NCBI RefSeq assembly: GCF_000716435.1
Contig: NZ_JNWO01000004.1
Coordinates: 62,001-126,000 of the forward strand
Direction: 5' to 3'
Length of the DNA stretch: 64,000 nucleotides
Source: Streptomyces xylophagus
Lineage (GTDB): Bacteria > Actinomycetota > Actinomycetes > Streptomycetales > Streptomycetaceae
Shown one piece after another: positions 26,128 through 34,670 of this stretch; the stretch's first letter is position 1; each line of letters starts with the position of its first letter. The notes under the pieces are model-generated. The model searched no databases. It saw only the letters and a list, made by a program, of their open reading frames with translations, and had not been told where the DNA came from. The translations under genes and the position numbers were made by a program.

Positions 26128-27402
26128 TCACCGGCCACAGGGGAGATCCACGGTGAGGACGGTCGGTCCGCCCGGTGGGCTGGTCAGGGTGAGGCCGCCG
26201 TCATGCGCGGCGATACGGCGGCGGATGCCGGTGAGCCCAGAGCCGCCGTCCGCGTCGGCCCCGCCCCGCCCGTCGTCCTCGACGCGCAGCACCAGCCGGC
26301 CGCCGCTGCCGCGTGCCGTGACGGTGGCGTGTCCGGCGCCGCTGTGCTTGGCGATGTTGGTCAGGGCCTCGGCGACGACGAAGTAGGCGGTGGCCTCCAC
26401 GGAGGCGGCGCAGCGTTCGGGTACGTCCACGTCGACCCGGCAGGGCACCGCGCAGTCCGCGGCGAGACCGGAGAGCGCGCCCGCGAGCCCCCGGTCGGCC
26501 AGCACCGGCGGCAGGATGCCGCGCGCGACCGTACGCAGCTCGGCCAGCGCCTGTTCGGCGGCGGACTGGGCGCGTTCGAGCAACTCGTCGGCGCCCGCCG
26601 GGTCGCGGGCCACCATGCGGCGGGACGCGCCGATCAACACGGCGACGGAGACGAGGCGGTTCTGCGCGCCGTCGTGCAACGAGCGCTCGATACGGCGTAG
26701 TTCGGTGGCGTGGGCGTCGAGCGCGGCGGCGCGGGTGGCGGTCAACTCCGCGACGCGCAGGGAGAGATCGGCGTCGGGCCCGGCCGACAGGAGTCGTCGC
26801 CCGGGGCTTGCCTGGAGCCGTGCCATACCGGGCCCCAGCCCCAGGATGATGGCGATCCAGCTCACGCCGAGCAGCGCCACGGCGAGGGCGTCCGGCCAGG
26901 TGTGCGCGTGGCCGATGCCCAGGGACGTGGCGGTCGTGTTCGCGGGCATGAACGTCCAGTACAGCGGGAACGCCGTGTCCCGCACGGCGGTGATCGGCAG
27001 CAGGATGCCGAGCAGCCCGAGCAGCAGCCCCAGGGTGGCGTGCCGGACCAGCCAGCGCAGCTCGCGCCGGGTGGTGGGATCGACGAGGGCGGGCCGCAGC
27101 CGGGTGGGCGGGGGCTCCGGGGCGGCGATCGCGGGACCCCGGCGGGCGAGCCGGTCGCGCTCCCGGCCGGCCAGGGCGTGCAGGGCGCGCAGCAGCGCGG
27201 GCGCCATGAGCAGCCCGACCCCGACGACGCTCGTCACGGCGGTGACGGCTAGCCACAGCAGCAACAGCCCTGCGAGCACAGCCGTGTTGAGCCCCGAGGC
27301 GAGCTGGGCGATCGCCTGGCCGGCGGCGCTCAGGGTACGCAGGGCGATGTCCTTGAAGCGCTCCGGTCGGTCAACGGTCGCCACATCCTGCTGGATTGCC
27401 AT
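26128..27402 (-). CDS. NarL-system sensor histidine kinase
   Basis: The 424-aa kinase has two N-terminal membrane helices (about 38-70), two more (about 122-150 and 172-190), then a HisKA_3 dimerisation box with phospho-acceptor H243 (RRIERSLHDGAQNRLVSV) and a HATPase with N-box (VVAEALTNIAKHSGAGHA) and G box (DDGRGGADADGGSGLTGIRRR). Few extracytoplasmic residues are present, so it may sense a membrane signal. ATG at 27402 follows AAAGAGG. The operon with the response regulator reads away from the ABC exporter. Confidence 0.93.
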   Translation of the reverse strand: MAIQQDVATVDRPERFKDIALRTLSAAGQAIAQLASGLNTAVLAGLLLLWLAVTAVTSVVGVGLLMAPALLRALHALAGRERDRLARRGPAIAAPEPPPTRLRPALVDPTTRRELRWLVRHATLGLLLGLLGILLPITAVRDTAFPLYWTFMPANTTATSLGIGHAHTWPDALAVALLGVSWIAIILGLGPGMARLQASPGRRLLSAGPDADLSLRVAELTATRAAALDAHATELRRIERSLHDGAQNRLVSVAVLIGASRRMVARDPAGADELLERAQSAAEQALAELRTVARGILPPVLADRGLAGALSGLAADCAVPCRVDVDVPERCAASVEATAYFVVAEALTNIAKHSGAGHATVTARGSGGRLVLRVEDDGRGGADADGGSGLTGIRRRIAAHDGGLTLTSPPGGPTVLTVDLPCGR

Positions 27403-27473
27403 TGCGCCTCTTTCCCGTGACCCGAACGACCCTATGTCGTCTGCCAGTTCGCCGTCATCCGAGCAGCAGGGAA

Positions 27474-27489
27474 GTACAGCCTGCTGTAC
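27474..27489. promoter_or_regulatory. palindrome GTACAGC-CT-GCTGTAC, copy 2
   Basis: This is identical to 25362-25377, and the match extends two further bases (CC). It lies 71 nt upstream of the kinase start (27402) and 108 nt upstream of the 70-aa gene that opens the ABC operon (27598), the same spacing as at copy 1. A TAGCGT -10 candidate (27537-27542) is 47 nt downstream. Confidence 0.75.
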
Positions 27490-27597
27490 CCCGAACCCGG
27501 CGGACTGCGGGATCGGCCGCGAGGGGTGCCGATCCATAGCGTCGATGACGACAGCAGGAACGGCACCAGACCCCACCGGACCACGGGAGAAGCCCCC

Positions 27598-27810
27598 ATG
27601 CCCAGCACGACGACACCCACCGAACCCGACCGCCTCACCCGCGGCGAGATCGCCCGCACACTCCTCTGGACCATCGTCGTGGCCAGCGCCCTCACCAACA
27701 TGGCGGTCTCCTTCGGCGGCGCCGACACCTGGGTGCACCTGGTGTGCGGCGCGGTCACCGTCCTGTGCGCCGGCACCCTCGTTGTACGCAATGTGCGAGG
27801 CCGTCGATGA
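27598..27810 (+). CDS. small membrane protein of ABC exporter operon
   Basis: The 70-aa protein has two hydrophobic segments (about 20-36, ARTLLWTIVVASALTNM, and 44-62, WVHLVCGAVTVLCAGTLVV) and a basic tail (RNVRGRR). Its stop overlaps the ATG of the ABC ATPase (ATGA), so it is coupled to it. Such small two-helix proteins often open NarL-controlled exporter operons in Streptomyces. The role is unknown. ATG 27598 follows GGGAG. Confidence 0.75.
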   Translation: MPSTTTPTEPDRLTRGEIARTLLWTIVVASALTNMAVSFGGADTWVHLVCGAVTVLCAGTLVVRNVRGRR

Positions 27811-28550
27811 ACACCGCAGCCGCCGTCACCACTACTGCCGCCATCGCCCTGGAGGGCGTCAGCAAGGCCTACCCCGGAGGCGTACGCGCCCTGGACGACG
27901 TGTCGTTGACCGTGGAACGCGGCACGTTCCTCGCCGTGATGGGGCCCTCGGGCTCCGGCAAGAGCACGCTGATGCACTGTGCCGCAGGGCTCGACTCCCC
28001 GACCTCGGGCAGCGTCCGCATCGACGGTCACGAGATCGCCGGGCTGAACGAGACTCGCCGTACCGAACTGCGCCGGGAGCGCGTCGGGTTCGTGTTCCAG
28101 GCGTACAACCTCATCCCCTCCCTCTCCGTCGAGGACAACATCACGCTGCCGCTGCGGCTGGCGGGACGCATCCCGGACCGCGACTGGCTGCGCACGCTGG
28201 TGCAGCGGGTGGGGCTGGCCGACCGGCTGGCCCACCGCCCGGCCGAGCTGTCCGGCGGCCAGCAGCAACGGGCCGCCGTCGTACGGGCGTTGGTGGCCCG
28301 CCCCGCCGTCGTGTTCGCCGACGAACCGACCGGCGCGCTCGACCTGCGCAGCGCCCACGAGGTCCTCGACCTGCTGCGCGACCTCGTGAACGACCTGCGC
28401 CAGACCGTCGTGATGGTCACCCACGACCCGGCCGCCGCCGCCCGCGCGCACCACGTGCTGGTGATGGCGGACGGCCGGGTCGTCAAGGCTCTCAAGGCGC
28501 CGACTGCCCCCGAACTGGCAAGCCGCATGGTCGCGTTGGGAGAGGTCTGA
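27807..28550 (+). CDS. ABC transporter ATP-binding protein (LolD/MacB-like)
   Basis: The 247-aa ATPase drives the FtsX-type permease that follows. Walker A GPSGSGKST is at residues 46-54, the Q-loop FQAYNL near 97-102, the ABC signature LSGGQQQR at 148-155, and Walker B VVFADEP at 168-174 followed by the D-loop (TGALD) and switch His in MVTHD. Length is typical. The ATG overlaps the stop of the small membrane gene. Such pairs export antibiotics or antimicrobial peptides, or extract lipoproteins; substrate unknown. Confidence 0.95.
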   Translation: MNTAAAVTTTAAIALEGVSKAYPGGVRALDDVSLTVERGTFLAVMGPSGSGKSTLMHCAAGLDSPTSGSVRIDGHEIAGLNETRRTELRRERVGFVFQAYNLIPSLSVEDNITLPLRLAGRIPDRDWLRTLVQRVGLADRLAHRPAELSGGQQQRAAVVRALVARPAVVFADEPTGALDLRSAHEVLDLLRDLVNDLRQTVVMVTHDPAAAARAHHVLVMADGRVVKALKAPTAPELASRMVALGEV

Positions 28551-28553
28551 GTC

Positions 28554-31079
28554 ATGTTCCGTCTCGCGATACAGATGGTCGGGCACCGCGTCACCGCGCT
28601 GATCGCCGTGGCCTGCGCGGTCCTCGGCGGTGCGGCGCTGATCACCGCCACCGGCGTCCTGGCCGAGTCCGGCCTCCGCTCCCACCTCCCCGCCGGCCGC
28701 CTCGCCGGCGCGTCCGTCGTCGTCGCGGCCGACCAGGAGTTCCACCCGACCGGCGACCTGCCGCTCGCGCTCCCGGAACGTCGTAGGGTCCCGGCCCAAC
28801 TGGTCGGTGAACTGGGCAAGTTGCCCGGCGTCACTGCGGCCGTCGGTGACATCGGCTTCCCGGCCGCCCTCGTCGACGCCCACGGGCAGGTCGTGCCGGT
28901 CAAAGATCCCCAGGTGTCCGGGCACGGCTGGTCCTCGACGAAGCTGCTGGCGGACGCGCACGTCACCGGCAGCGCGCCGACCGGTTCCGGCGAGGTCGCC
29001 GTGGACAGCGCCACCGCCGCGGCTGCGGGTATCAAGGCGGGCGACGAGGTGCAGGTCGTCGTCAACTCCCGCCCTGCCAGCGGCTATCGCGTCTCGGCCG
29101 TGGTCGACGCGCCGGGCGACGGCGTCTACTTCGCGGACAGGACGGCCGTAGGACTGGCGGGTCACTCGACCCGCGTCGATCTCGTCGGCCTGCGCACCGC
29201 GCCCGGTGCCGAGCAGCGGGTTGCCGCCGAGGTCCGTACGAAGCTGAAGGGCACCGGGCTGCTGACCGTCACCGGTGCCGAGCGGGGCGACACGGCCGCA
29301 CCCGGTGCCGGGGCGTCACGGTCGCTGCTGGTGCTGCTGGCCGGTTCGCTGTCCGGGATCGTCCTGCTGATCACCGGGTTCGTGATGGCGAGCGCGCTGG
29401 CCGTGGCGATCGGCGGGCAGCGTCGCGACCTGGCGCTGATGCGGGCCGTCGGCGCGACCCCGAAGCAGATCCGCCGGCTGGCGGCCGCGCAGTCCACGCT
29501 CGTCGCGGCCGTGGCCGTGGCACCCGGCGTGGGCCTCGGCTATCTGCTGGCCGGGCAGTTCCGCGGGCTGCTTGCGGACAAGGGAGTCATCCCGGCCGAA
29601 CTCCCGCTCACCTTCAGCCCGTTGCCCGCCCTCGCGGCGATCGTCCTCATGCTCCTCGCCGTGCAGGTGTCGGCCCGCTGCTCGGCCTGGCGCACCTCGC
29701 GGATGCCGGCCACCGAGGCGGTCGCCGAGTCGCGCAGTGAACCGCGCAATCCGTCGCGGGCCCGGACCCGTATCGGCGTGGCCGTCATCGTCGTAGCGAC
29801 CGTCATGTCGGCCCTGCCGCTCTTCTCCCGCACGGTCATCGGCGCTACGGCCACCTCGCTCGCCGGCATCATCGGGGCGATCGGGCTGGCCCTGGCGGGA
29901 CCGGCGCTGGTGCGGGGCATCGGCGGTGCGGCGGCCCGGGCGACGCGGTCCGGCAGCTCGGCGCCGACCTGGCTGGCGATGGCCAACCTCCGCGCCTACG
30001 CCCTGCGCAACGCGGGGATCGTCTCCACCCTCGCCATGGCGGTCGTGTTCGTGCTGACGTACACCTTCACCCAGACGACCGTGCTGGCCGCCACCGCCCA
30101 GGACACCAGCACCGGCACACTGGCCCAACTGCGCCTGAGCGCACCCGGGTTGGGCGGACTGCCCGCCGACACACTCGCCGCCGTACGGAACACGAAGGGC
30201 GTACGGTCCGCCGCCCCCGTCGGCACGACCACCGTGGTGTGGCAGTTCCAGGAGTTCGGCGATCCGGCGACCGAGTCGGACTCCGCGTCGATCCTCACCC
30301 CGGACGCGGCGGGCGTCCTCGACCTCGACGTACGGGACGGCGGGCTGGACCGCCTCACCGGCGCGACCGTCGCCGTCAGCAGCGATGTCGCCCGCACGCG
30401 CTCCGCGACGGTGGGCCGCACGGTGAGCCTGGTCCTCGGCGACGGCACGCACGTCGACGCCAAGGTGGTCGCGGTGTACGGCCGGGGCCTCGGTTTCGGC
30501 ACGGTGGTGCTGTCCCACGACCTGGCCGCAGGACACACCACGACGGCACTCGACCAGTCCCTCCTGATCCGTACGGACGGCACGGCGAAGGCGGAGCAGA
30601 ACCTCACGACGCTCGCGGCCTCCCGCCCCGGCCTGACCCTCGCGCCCGCCAACTCCCCCTCCACCGGCGGCCTGAAGGACGCTCCGCCCGAGGTGTGGAT
30701 CAACCTCGCGACCATCGTCGTGCTGCTCGTCTACCTCCTCCTGAGCATCGCCAACAAGCTGGTCGCGGCCACCGCGCAGCGCCGGGTCGAACTGGGCGCC
30801 CTCCGCCTCAACGGCACCACCCCCCGGCAGATCCGCGCGATGATGCGCCGCGAGGCCGCGATGACGGCGGCCACCGCGCTCACCACGGCCCTCCTGCTCT
30901 CCGCGATCCCCCTCGCCCTCCTGGGCCAGGGTTTCCTCGGCAGGCCCTGGCCGGCGGGCCCGGTCTGGCTCCTGCCCGCCCTCGCCCTCACGGTCACGTT
31001 CACGGCCTTCCTCACCATCGAACTCCCCACCCGGCAGGCCCTGCGGACACCGCCGGCGGACGCGATCCGTGCGCACTGA
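28554..31079 (+). CDS. FtsX-like ABC transporter permease
   Basis: The 841-aa permease has the MacB/FtsX plan. A first membrane helix (about 8-35) leads into an extracellular domain; three-helix FtsX units lie at about 255-380 (LLVLLAGSLSGIVLLITGFVMASALAVAIGGQRRDLALMRAVGATPKQIRRL...) and at the C-terminus (about 715-841, VELGALRLNGTTPRQIRAMMRREAAMTA). A further pair of helices near 410-450 separates two extracytoplasmic parts. It begins 3 nt after the ATPase stop. A strong terminator follows at 31093. Confidence 0.92.
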   Translation: MFRLAIQMVGHRVTALIAVACAVLGGAALITATGVLAESGLRSHLPAGRLAGASVVVAADQEFHPTGDLPLALPERRRVPAQLVGELGKLPGVTAAVGDIGFPAALVDAHGQVVPVKDPQVSGHGWSSTKLLADAHVTGSAPTGSGEVAVDSATAAAAGIKAGDEVQVVVNSRPASGYRVSAVVDAPGDGVYFADRTAVGLAGHSTRVDLVGLRTAPGAEQRVAAEVRTKLKGTGLLTVTGAERGDTAAPGAGASRSLLVLLAGSLSGIVLLITGFVMASALAVAIGGQRRDLALMRAVGATPKQIRRLAAAQSTLVAAVAVAPGVGLGYLLAGQFRGLLADKGVIPAELPLTFSPLPALAAIVLMLLAVQVSARCSAWRTSRMPATEAVAESRSEPRNPSRARTRIGVAVIVVATVMSALPLFSRTVIGATATSLAGIIGAIGLALAGPALVRGIGGAAARATRSGSSAPTWLAMANLRAYALRNAGIVSTLAMAVVFVLTYTFTQTTVLAATAQDTSTGTLAQLRLSAPGLGGLPADTLAAVRNTKGVRSAAPVGTTTVVWQFQEFGDPATESDSASILTPDAAGVLDLDVRDGGLDRLTGATVAVSSDVARTRSATVGRTVSLVLGDGTHVDAKVVAVYGRGLGFGTVVLSHDLAAGHTTTALDQSLLIRTDGTAKAEQNLTTLAASRPGLTLAPANSPSTGGLKDAPPEVWINLATIVVLLVYLLLSIANKLVAATAQRRVELGALRLNGTTPRQIRAMMRREAAMTAATALTTALLLSAIPLALLGQGFLGRPWPAGPVWLLPALALTVTFTAFLTIELPTRQALRTPPADAIRAH

Positions 31080-31092
31080 GCCGACGGAGAGC

Positions 31093-31127
31093 GCGAGAGG
31101 CCCGGGTCGATGACCCGGGCCTCTCGC
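31093..31127. terminator. strong bidirectional terminator
   Basis: A perfect 16-bp stem, GCGAGAGGCCCGGGTC / GACCCGGGCCTCTCGC, closes a 3-base loop. It lies between the convergent permease (stop 31079) and the FG-GAP gene (stop 31154). Confidence 0.85.
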
Positions 31128-31153
31128 CACAAAGCGAGTGGGAGCAAGGTGGC

Positions 31154-34100
31154 TCAGGTGACCGACTTGTACCCCTGCCAGCCCGACGCGATCTTCGTGC
31201 GCCCGCCGAAAGACCCCTTGCCGTCACCGTTGTTGCGCCACACGTTCCCGCTGGTGTCACGGGACACCAGGTCGGTCTTCCCGTCCCCGGTGATGTCGCC
31301 GACCCCGACGACCGCGTTGTACGAGCCGCCCCACGCGCTGAACACCTTGACCCGCGCCCCGAACGTGCCGTGGCCGGTGCCGTAGTAGCGGTACAGGTTG
31401 TTCGCCTTGTCCTGTGCCAGCAGATCCCCGATGCCGTCACCGTTCAGGTCGCCGGCGCCGACGACCTTCTTGTACGTCCTCCAGTCGGCGTACAGCTTCA
31501 CGCGGGCCGCCAACTTCCCGCCGCCGGCGCCCTTGTAGAGGTAGACGGCGCCGGTCGCGGCATTGCGGGCGAGCAGGTCCGGGCGGCCGTCCTTGGTCAC
31601 GTCACCCGGCGAGGTGAGGATGTCGTACTGGTTCCAGCCGGAGGTGCCGAGCGAGGTGTACGGCGTCGTCGGCGTCGGTGCCTTGCCGCAGGCGGGGTGG
31701 TAGGCGCGCAGCGCGCCGCTGCTCAGCTTCACCAGGATGTCGTTGCAGCGGTCGCCGTCGAGATCGCCGTACGGCACGGCCTTGGCGCTCGTCGGCCAGC
31801 CGGTGCCGGACACCTTGGTGCCCAACGTGCCCTTGGCGGTGCCGCGTTGGACGGTGAGGGTGCCGGTGGAGCCGAGGGTGAGGAGGTCGCCGACGCCGTC
31901 GTTGCCCGCGTAGTCGCGCGGTGCCGCAGTGCCCGCCGTCACCGTGAGGCTGCCGGAGCGGGTGAGGGCGGCGCCCTGGCCGTCGGCGGGCCTGGCGGTG
32001 AGCGTCCAGGTGTAGGTGCCGTTGGCGACGAGCCGGCCGGCGGTGTCCTTGCCGTCCCAGGTGGCCGTCAGCAGCCCGCGGGCGTCCGCGCCGGACAGGG
32101 TTCGCACGGTGGTCCCGGCCGTGTTGCGGACCGTCACCTGCCAGGTGGCGGCGGGCTTCGACAGCCACCAAGTGCCGGAGAAACCGGCTGAGTTGGTGGT
32201 CGCCGTGGAGTCGATCGCGGTGAGTGCGGACGCCGGGAAGCCGGCCGGTACGACATGGACGCGCTGGGCGGTGTCGGCGTACGCGATGCCGCCGCCGAAG
32301 CGGTCCACGGTCCAGTCGGTGCCGACCTTGCCCTGGTACTGACCGATGTCGGTCCAGTCGGCGATCTTGTGGTGCGGCAGATCGGTGGAGGTGCCGCTCG
32401 ACGGCAGTCCGCCGTGCAGGTCGAAGAGCGTGAGCCCGCTGGTCGACCCGGTGCCGGAGAGGTGCTGGACGAAGTAGCCGTCGCCGAGCAGGACCCCGCT
32501 CTGGGGAGCGGTCGCCGTCTTCTTGGTCGTACGGTCGTAGACGCCCGCGCCCTGCGGCAGGCCGCCGTAGTCCACGCAGGTCCAGTACACCCAGTGGCCC
32601 ACGGCCTGGAGGTCGGCCGGGGTGCAGCCGTTGCGGGTGGTGAAGGACTCCACGGCGGTGCCGGACGGGAGGCGGGTGGCGGAGATGGTGCCGCCGGTGG
32701 CCGCCCCGCTCCACAGGGTGTCGCCCCATACGGCGGCGGCGACCCGGCCGCGCTTCTGGAGGACCTTCGGTGCCGTCCCGTCCACGGGGAACTCGGCGAT
32801 GTACTGCTGACCGGAGGACGCCCCGTCGACAATCGCGTACCGCCCGGAGAGGTCCTTCAGCTGCGGGGTGTCGTCGCCGGTGTCGAGGGTGGGGCCCCAG
32901 CCGGTGGCGCCGTTGGCGTACAGCATGGTCAGGCCGGACTCGGTGGAGTTCACGCGGCCGTGGCGACCGGTGCCGTCGGCCAACAGCACGTCTCCGTCAC
33001 GGCCGTTGACCAGGGCGTCCACACTGGACCTGGCCACGCCGGGAGTGCCGCCGGTGGTGAGCCATGTGCTGCGGTACGCGCCCTCGACCGTGGCCGGCTC
33101 GTACAGCGTGCTGTTGCCGGCCGTGGTCAGGACGCCGCTGCCGAGCGCGAGTCCGCTCACCGTCGCGGGCATGGGCGCTACGGCGGTCATCCGGCTGCGG
33201 GTGACCGAGCCGTCGGCGCCCGGCGCGATCCGGTAGACGCCCCAGTCGAGGTCGCCCCGCTCGACGTAGGCCGCGGCGCCCGCCACGAGGACGGAGCCGT
33301 CCGGCGCCTGGACGAGCTGGTGGGCGGCCGGGTCCATGACCTTGGTCATGGACGTGTCCGTGCCGTCGGAGCCGAGGGCCCACAGGGGCTGGCCTCGGTA
33401 CAGGTTGTCGCCGGGCGCCACCGGTTCCACGCCGAGCAGCTTGTCGCCGACGACCCCGTAAGTGGCCTGGTAGCTGAGGGAGCCGGTGTCGAACGAGCGC
33501 GGTGCGGCCGACAGGTCGGCGCGGTCGTACACCTCGGCCTTGCTGCGTCCGGTGCGCAGCCGCACGATCGAGTCGGCGCCCAGCCGGAAGCCGCTCACCT
33601 CCCAGCCGTTGTTCGCGTCGACCCGGTCGGGCAGCGCGCTGAGGGCGCCGGTGGTGAGGTCGACGATGCCCCAGTGGCTGTAGCCGTCCCCGCCGGCGAT
33701 GTCGTAGCGGAGGATGACGGACCGCGCGTCGCCGTCCTCGACCTGGATGTTGCCGGCACCGTCCGGCAGTCCGGTGACGGGCGTCCCGGTGGCCTCGCCC
33801 CCGTCCTGGACGCGCCACAACTCGTAGGCGCCCGGGTTCCCGTCGGCGGCGTCGGTGCTGGTGAGGACCGTGTCGCCGAAGGTGCCCTGGTAGGTGGCGC
33901 CCTCGGGTACCGGCACCACGCCGGTGGTGCCCGTGCTGCCCGCGCCCTTGAGGAGGGTGACCCGGCTGTCCGTCTGCGAGTAGAGGGCGACGGTGTCCGA
34001 ACCGTCCCCGTAATAGCCGGTCTTGAAGGAGGCGGCGTGGGTGAAGTAGCCGGTGTCGATGTCGTAGGCGAGCGGGGCGTCCAGCCGCTGCTCCAGCGCG

Positions 34101-34384
34101 GTCGTGATGCCCGAGGCGTAGTCCGTCCACAGGAGGCGGTCGTCGCCCTCCTGGGCCCAGAGGAAGCCGCTGCTCCCCGCGTCGAGGATCTGCGTGGCCC
34201 GCGGAACGGCGCGGGGCGCGGCGTTCACCACGACCTCTCCGGCCGTGGTGGCGAAGGCCGGGGACGGCAGGGCGGCCAGGGGGAGACCGAGGGTCAGCGC
34301 GGCCGCCAGCACGGCCGCGACACGCGTCGGGCCCGCCGTGCGGGACGGTCTCTGTCTGTGCGGATGCCGGGCGGGTCGAGCCAC
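31154..34384 (-). CDS. secreted FG-GAP/VCBS-repeat exoprotein
   Basis: The 1076-aa protein has a signal peptide (MARPARHPHRQRPSRTAGPTRVAAVLAAALTLGL..., ending AFA near residue 46). A long beta-propeller-like body is followed by a FlgD-type Ig domain at about 750-830 (TWQVTVRNTAGTTVRTLSGADARGLLTATWDGKDTAGRLVANGTYTWTLTA) and five or so FG-GAP repeats to the end (DLDGDRCNDILVKLSSGALRAY, DVTKDGRPDLLARNAATGAVYLY, DLNGDGIGDLLAQDKANNLYRYYG, DITGDGKTDLVSRDTSGNVWRNNG) with calcium-binding DxDxDG-like loops. It is a paralogue of 52188-55229. GTG at 34384 follows GGAGGA. An iron-box-like site lies 89 nt upstream. Confidence 0.88.
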   Translation of the reverse strand: MARPARHPHRQRPSRTAGPTRVAAVLAAALTLGLPLAALPSPAFATTAGEVVVNAAPRAVPRATQILDAGSSGFLWAQEGDDRLLWTDYASGITTALEQRLDAPLAYDIDTGYFTHAASFKTGYYGDGSDTVALYSQTDSRVTLLKGAGSTGTTGVVPVPEGATYQGTFGDTVLTSTDAADGNPGAYELWRVQDGGEATGTPVTGLPDGAGNIQVEDGDARSVILRYDIAGGDGYSHWGIVDLTTGALSALPDRVDANNGWEVSGFRLGADSIVRLRTGRSKAEVYDRADLSAAPRSFDTGSLSYQATYGVVGDKLLGVEPVAPGDNLYRGQPLWALGSDGTDTSMTKVMDPAAHQLVQAPDGSVLVAGAAAYVERGDLDWGVYRIAPGADGSVTRSRMTAVAPMPATVSGLALGSGVLTTAGNSTLYEPATVEGAYRSTWLTTGGTPGVARSSVDALVNGRDGDVLLADGTGRHGRVNSTESGLTMLYANGATGWGPTLDTGDDTPQLKDLSGRYAIVDGASSGQQYIAEFPVDGTAPKVLQKRGRVAAAVWGDTLWSGAATGGTISATRLPSGTAVESFTTRNGCTPADLQAVGHWVYWTCVDYGGLPQGAGVYDRTTKKTATAPQSGVLLGDGYFVQHLSGTGSTSGLTLFDLHGGLPSSGTSTDLPHHKIADWTDIGQYQGKVGTDWTVDRFGGGIAYADTAQRVHVVPAGFPASALTAIDSTATTNSAGFSGTWWLSKPAATWQVTVRNTAGTTVRTLSGADARGLLTATWDGKDTAGRLVANGTYTWTLTARPADGQGAALTRSGSLTVTAGTAAPRDYAGNDGVGDLLTLGSTGTLTVQRGTAKGTLGTKVSGTGWPTSAKAVPYGDLDGDRCNDILVKLSSGALRAYHPACGKAPTPTTPYTSLGTSGWNQYDILTSPGDVTKDGRPDLLARNAATGAVYLYKGAGGGKLAARVKLYADWRTYKKVVGAGDLNGDGIGDLLAQDKANNLYRYYGTGHGTFGARVKVFSAWGGSYNAVVGVGDITGDGKTDLVSRDTSGNVWRNNGDGKGSFGGRTKIASGWQGYKSVT

Positions 34385-34473
34385 GATTCCTCCAGAAGCC
34401 GAGAAGAAGGCATGGCGGACGTACGGCAACGCCCTGGCAGTTTCCCCCGGCCCCCGACCGCTCCCCCATGCGT

Positions 34474-34492
34474 GTAAGGCAAGCGAGCCTAA
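34474..34492 (-). promoter_or_regulatory. iron-box-like inverted repeat
   Basis: On the minus strand it reads TTAGGCTCGCTTGCCTTAC: TTAGGC and GCCTTA arms around a 6-nt core. It matches 11 of 19 positions of the Streptomyces iron box by hand alignment. It lies upstream of the leftward FG-GAP gene (start 34384) and 178 nt upstream of the rightward hydrolase at 34671. Confidence 0.5.
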
Positions 34493-34670
34493 CAGCATGA
34501 GCATGACGAACCGGCCCGGGTTTTCATGGGTCCGTCCTCTGGCCCTCCTCTGTCTGTCGTCGGGCCGATCGAGTGGACTCGCACGGACGTGTACCGCAGG
34601 AGGAACTCCCACCGGGCTCCGGATGGTGGCGTGGCAGCCTCACCCCCGAACCGGAAGAAGCGGCCCCGAC

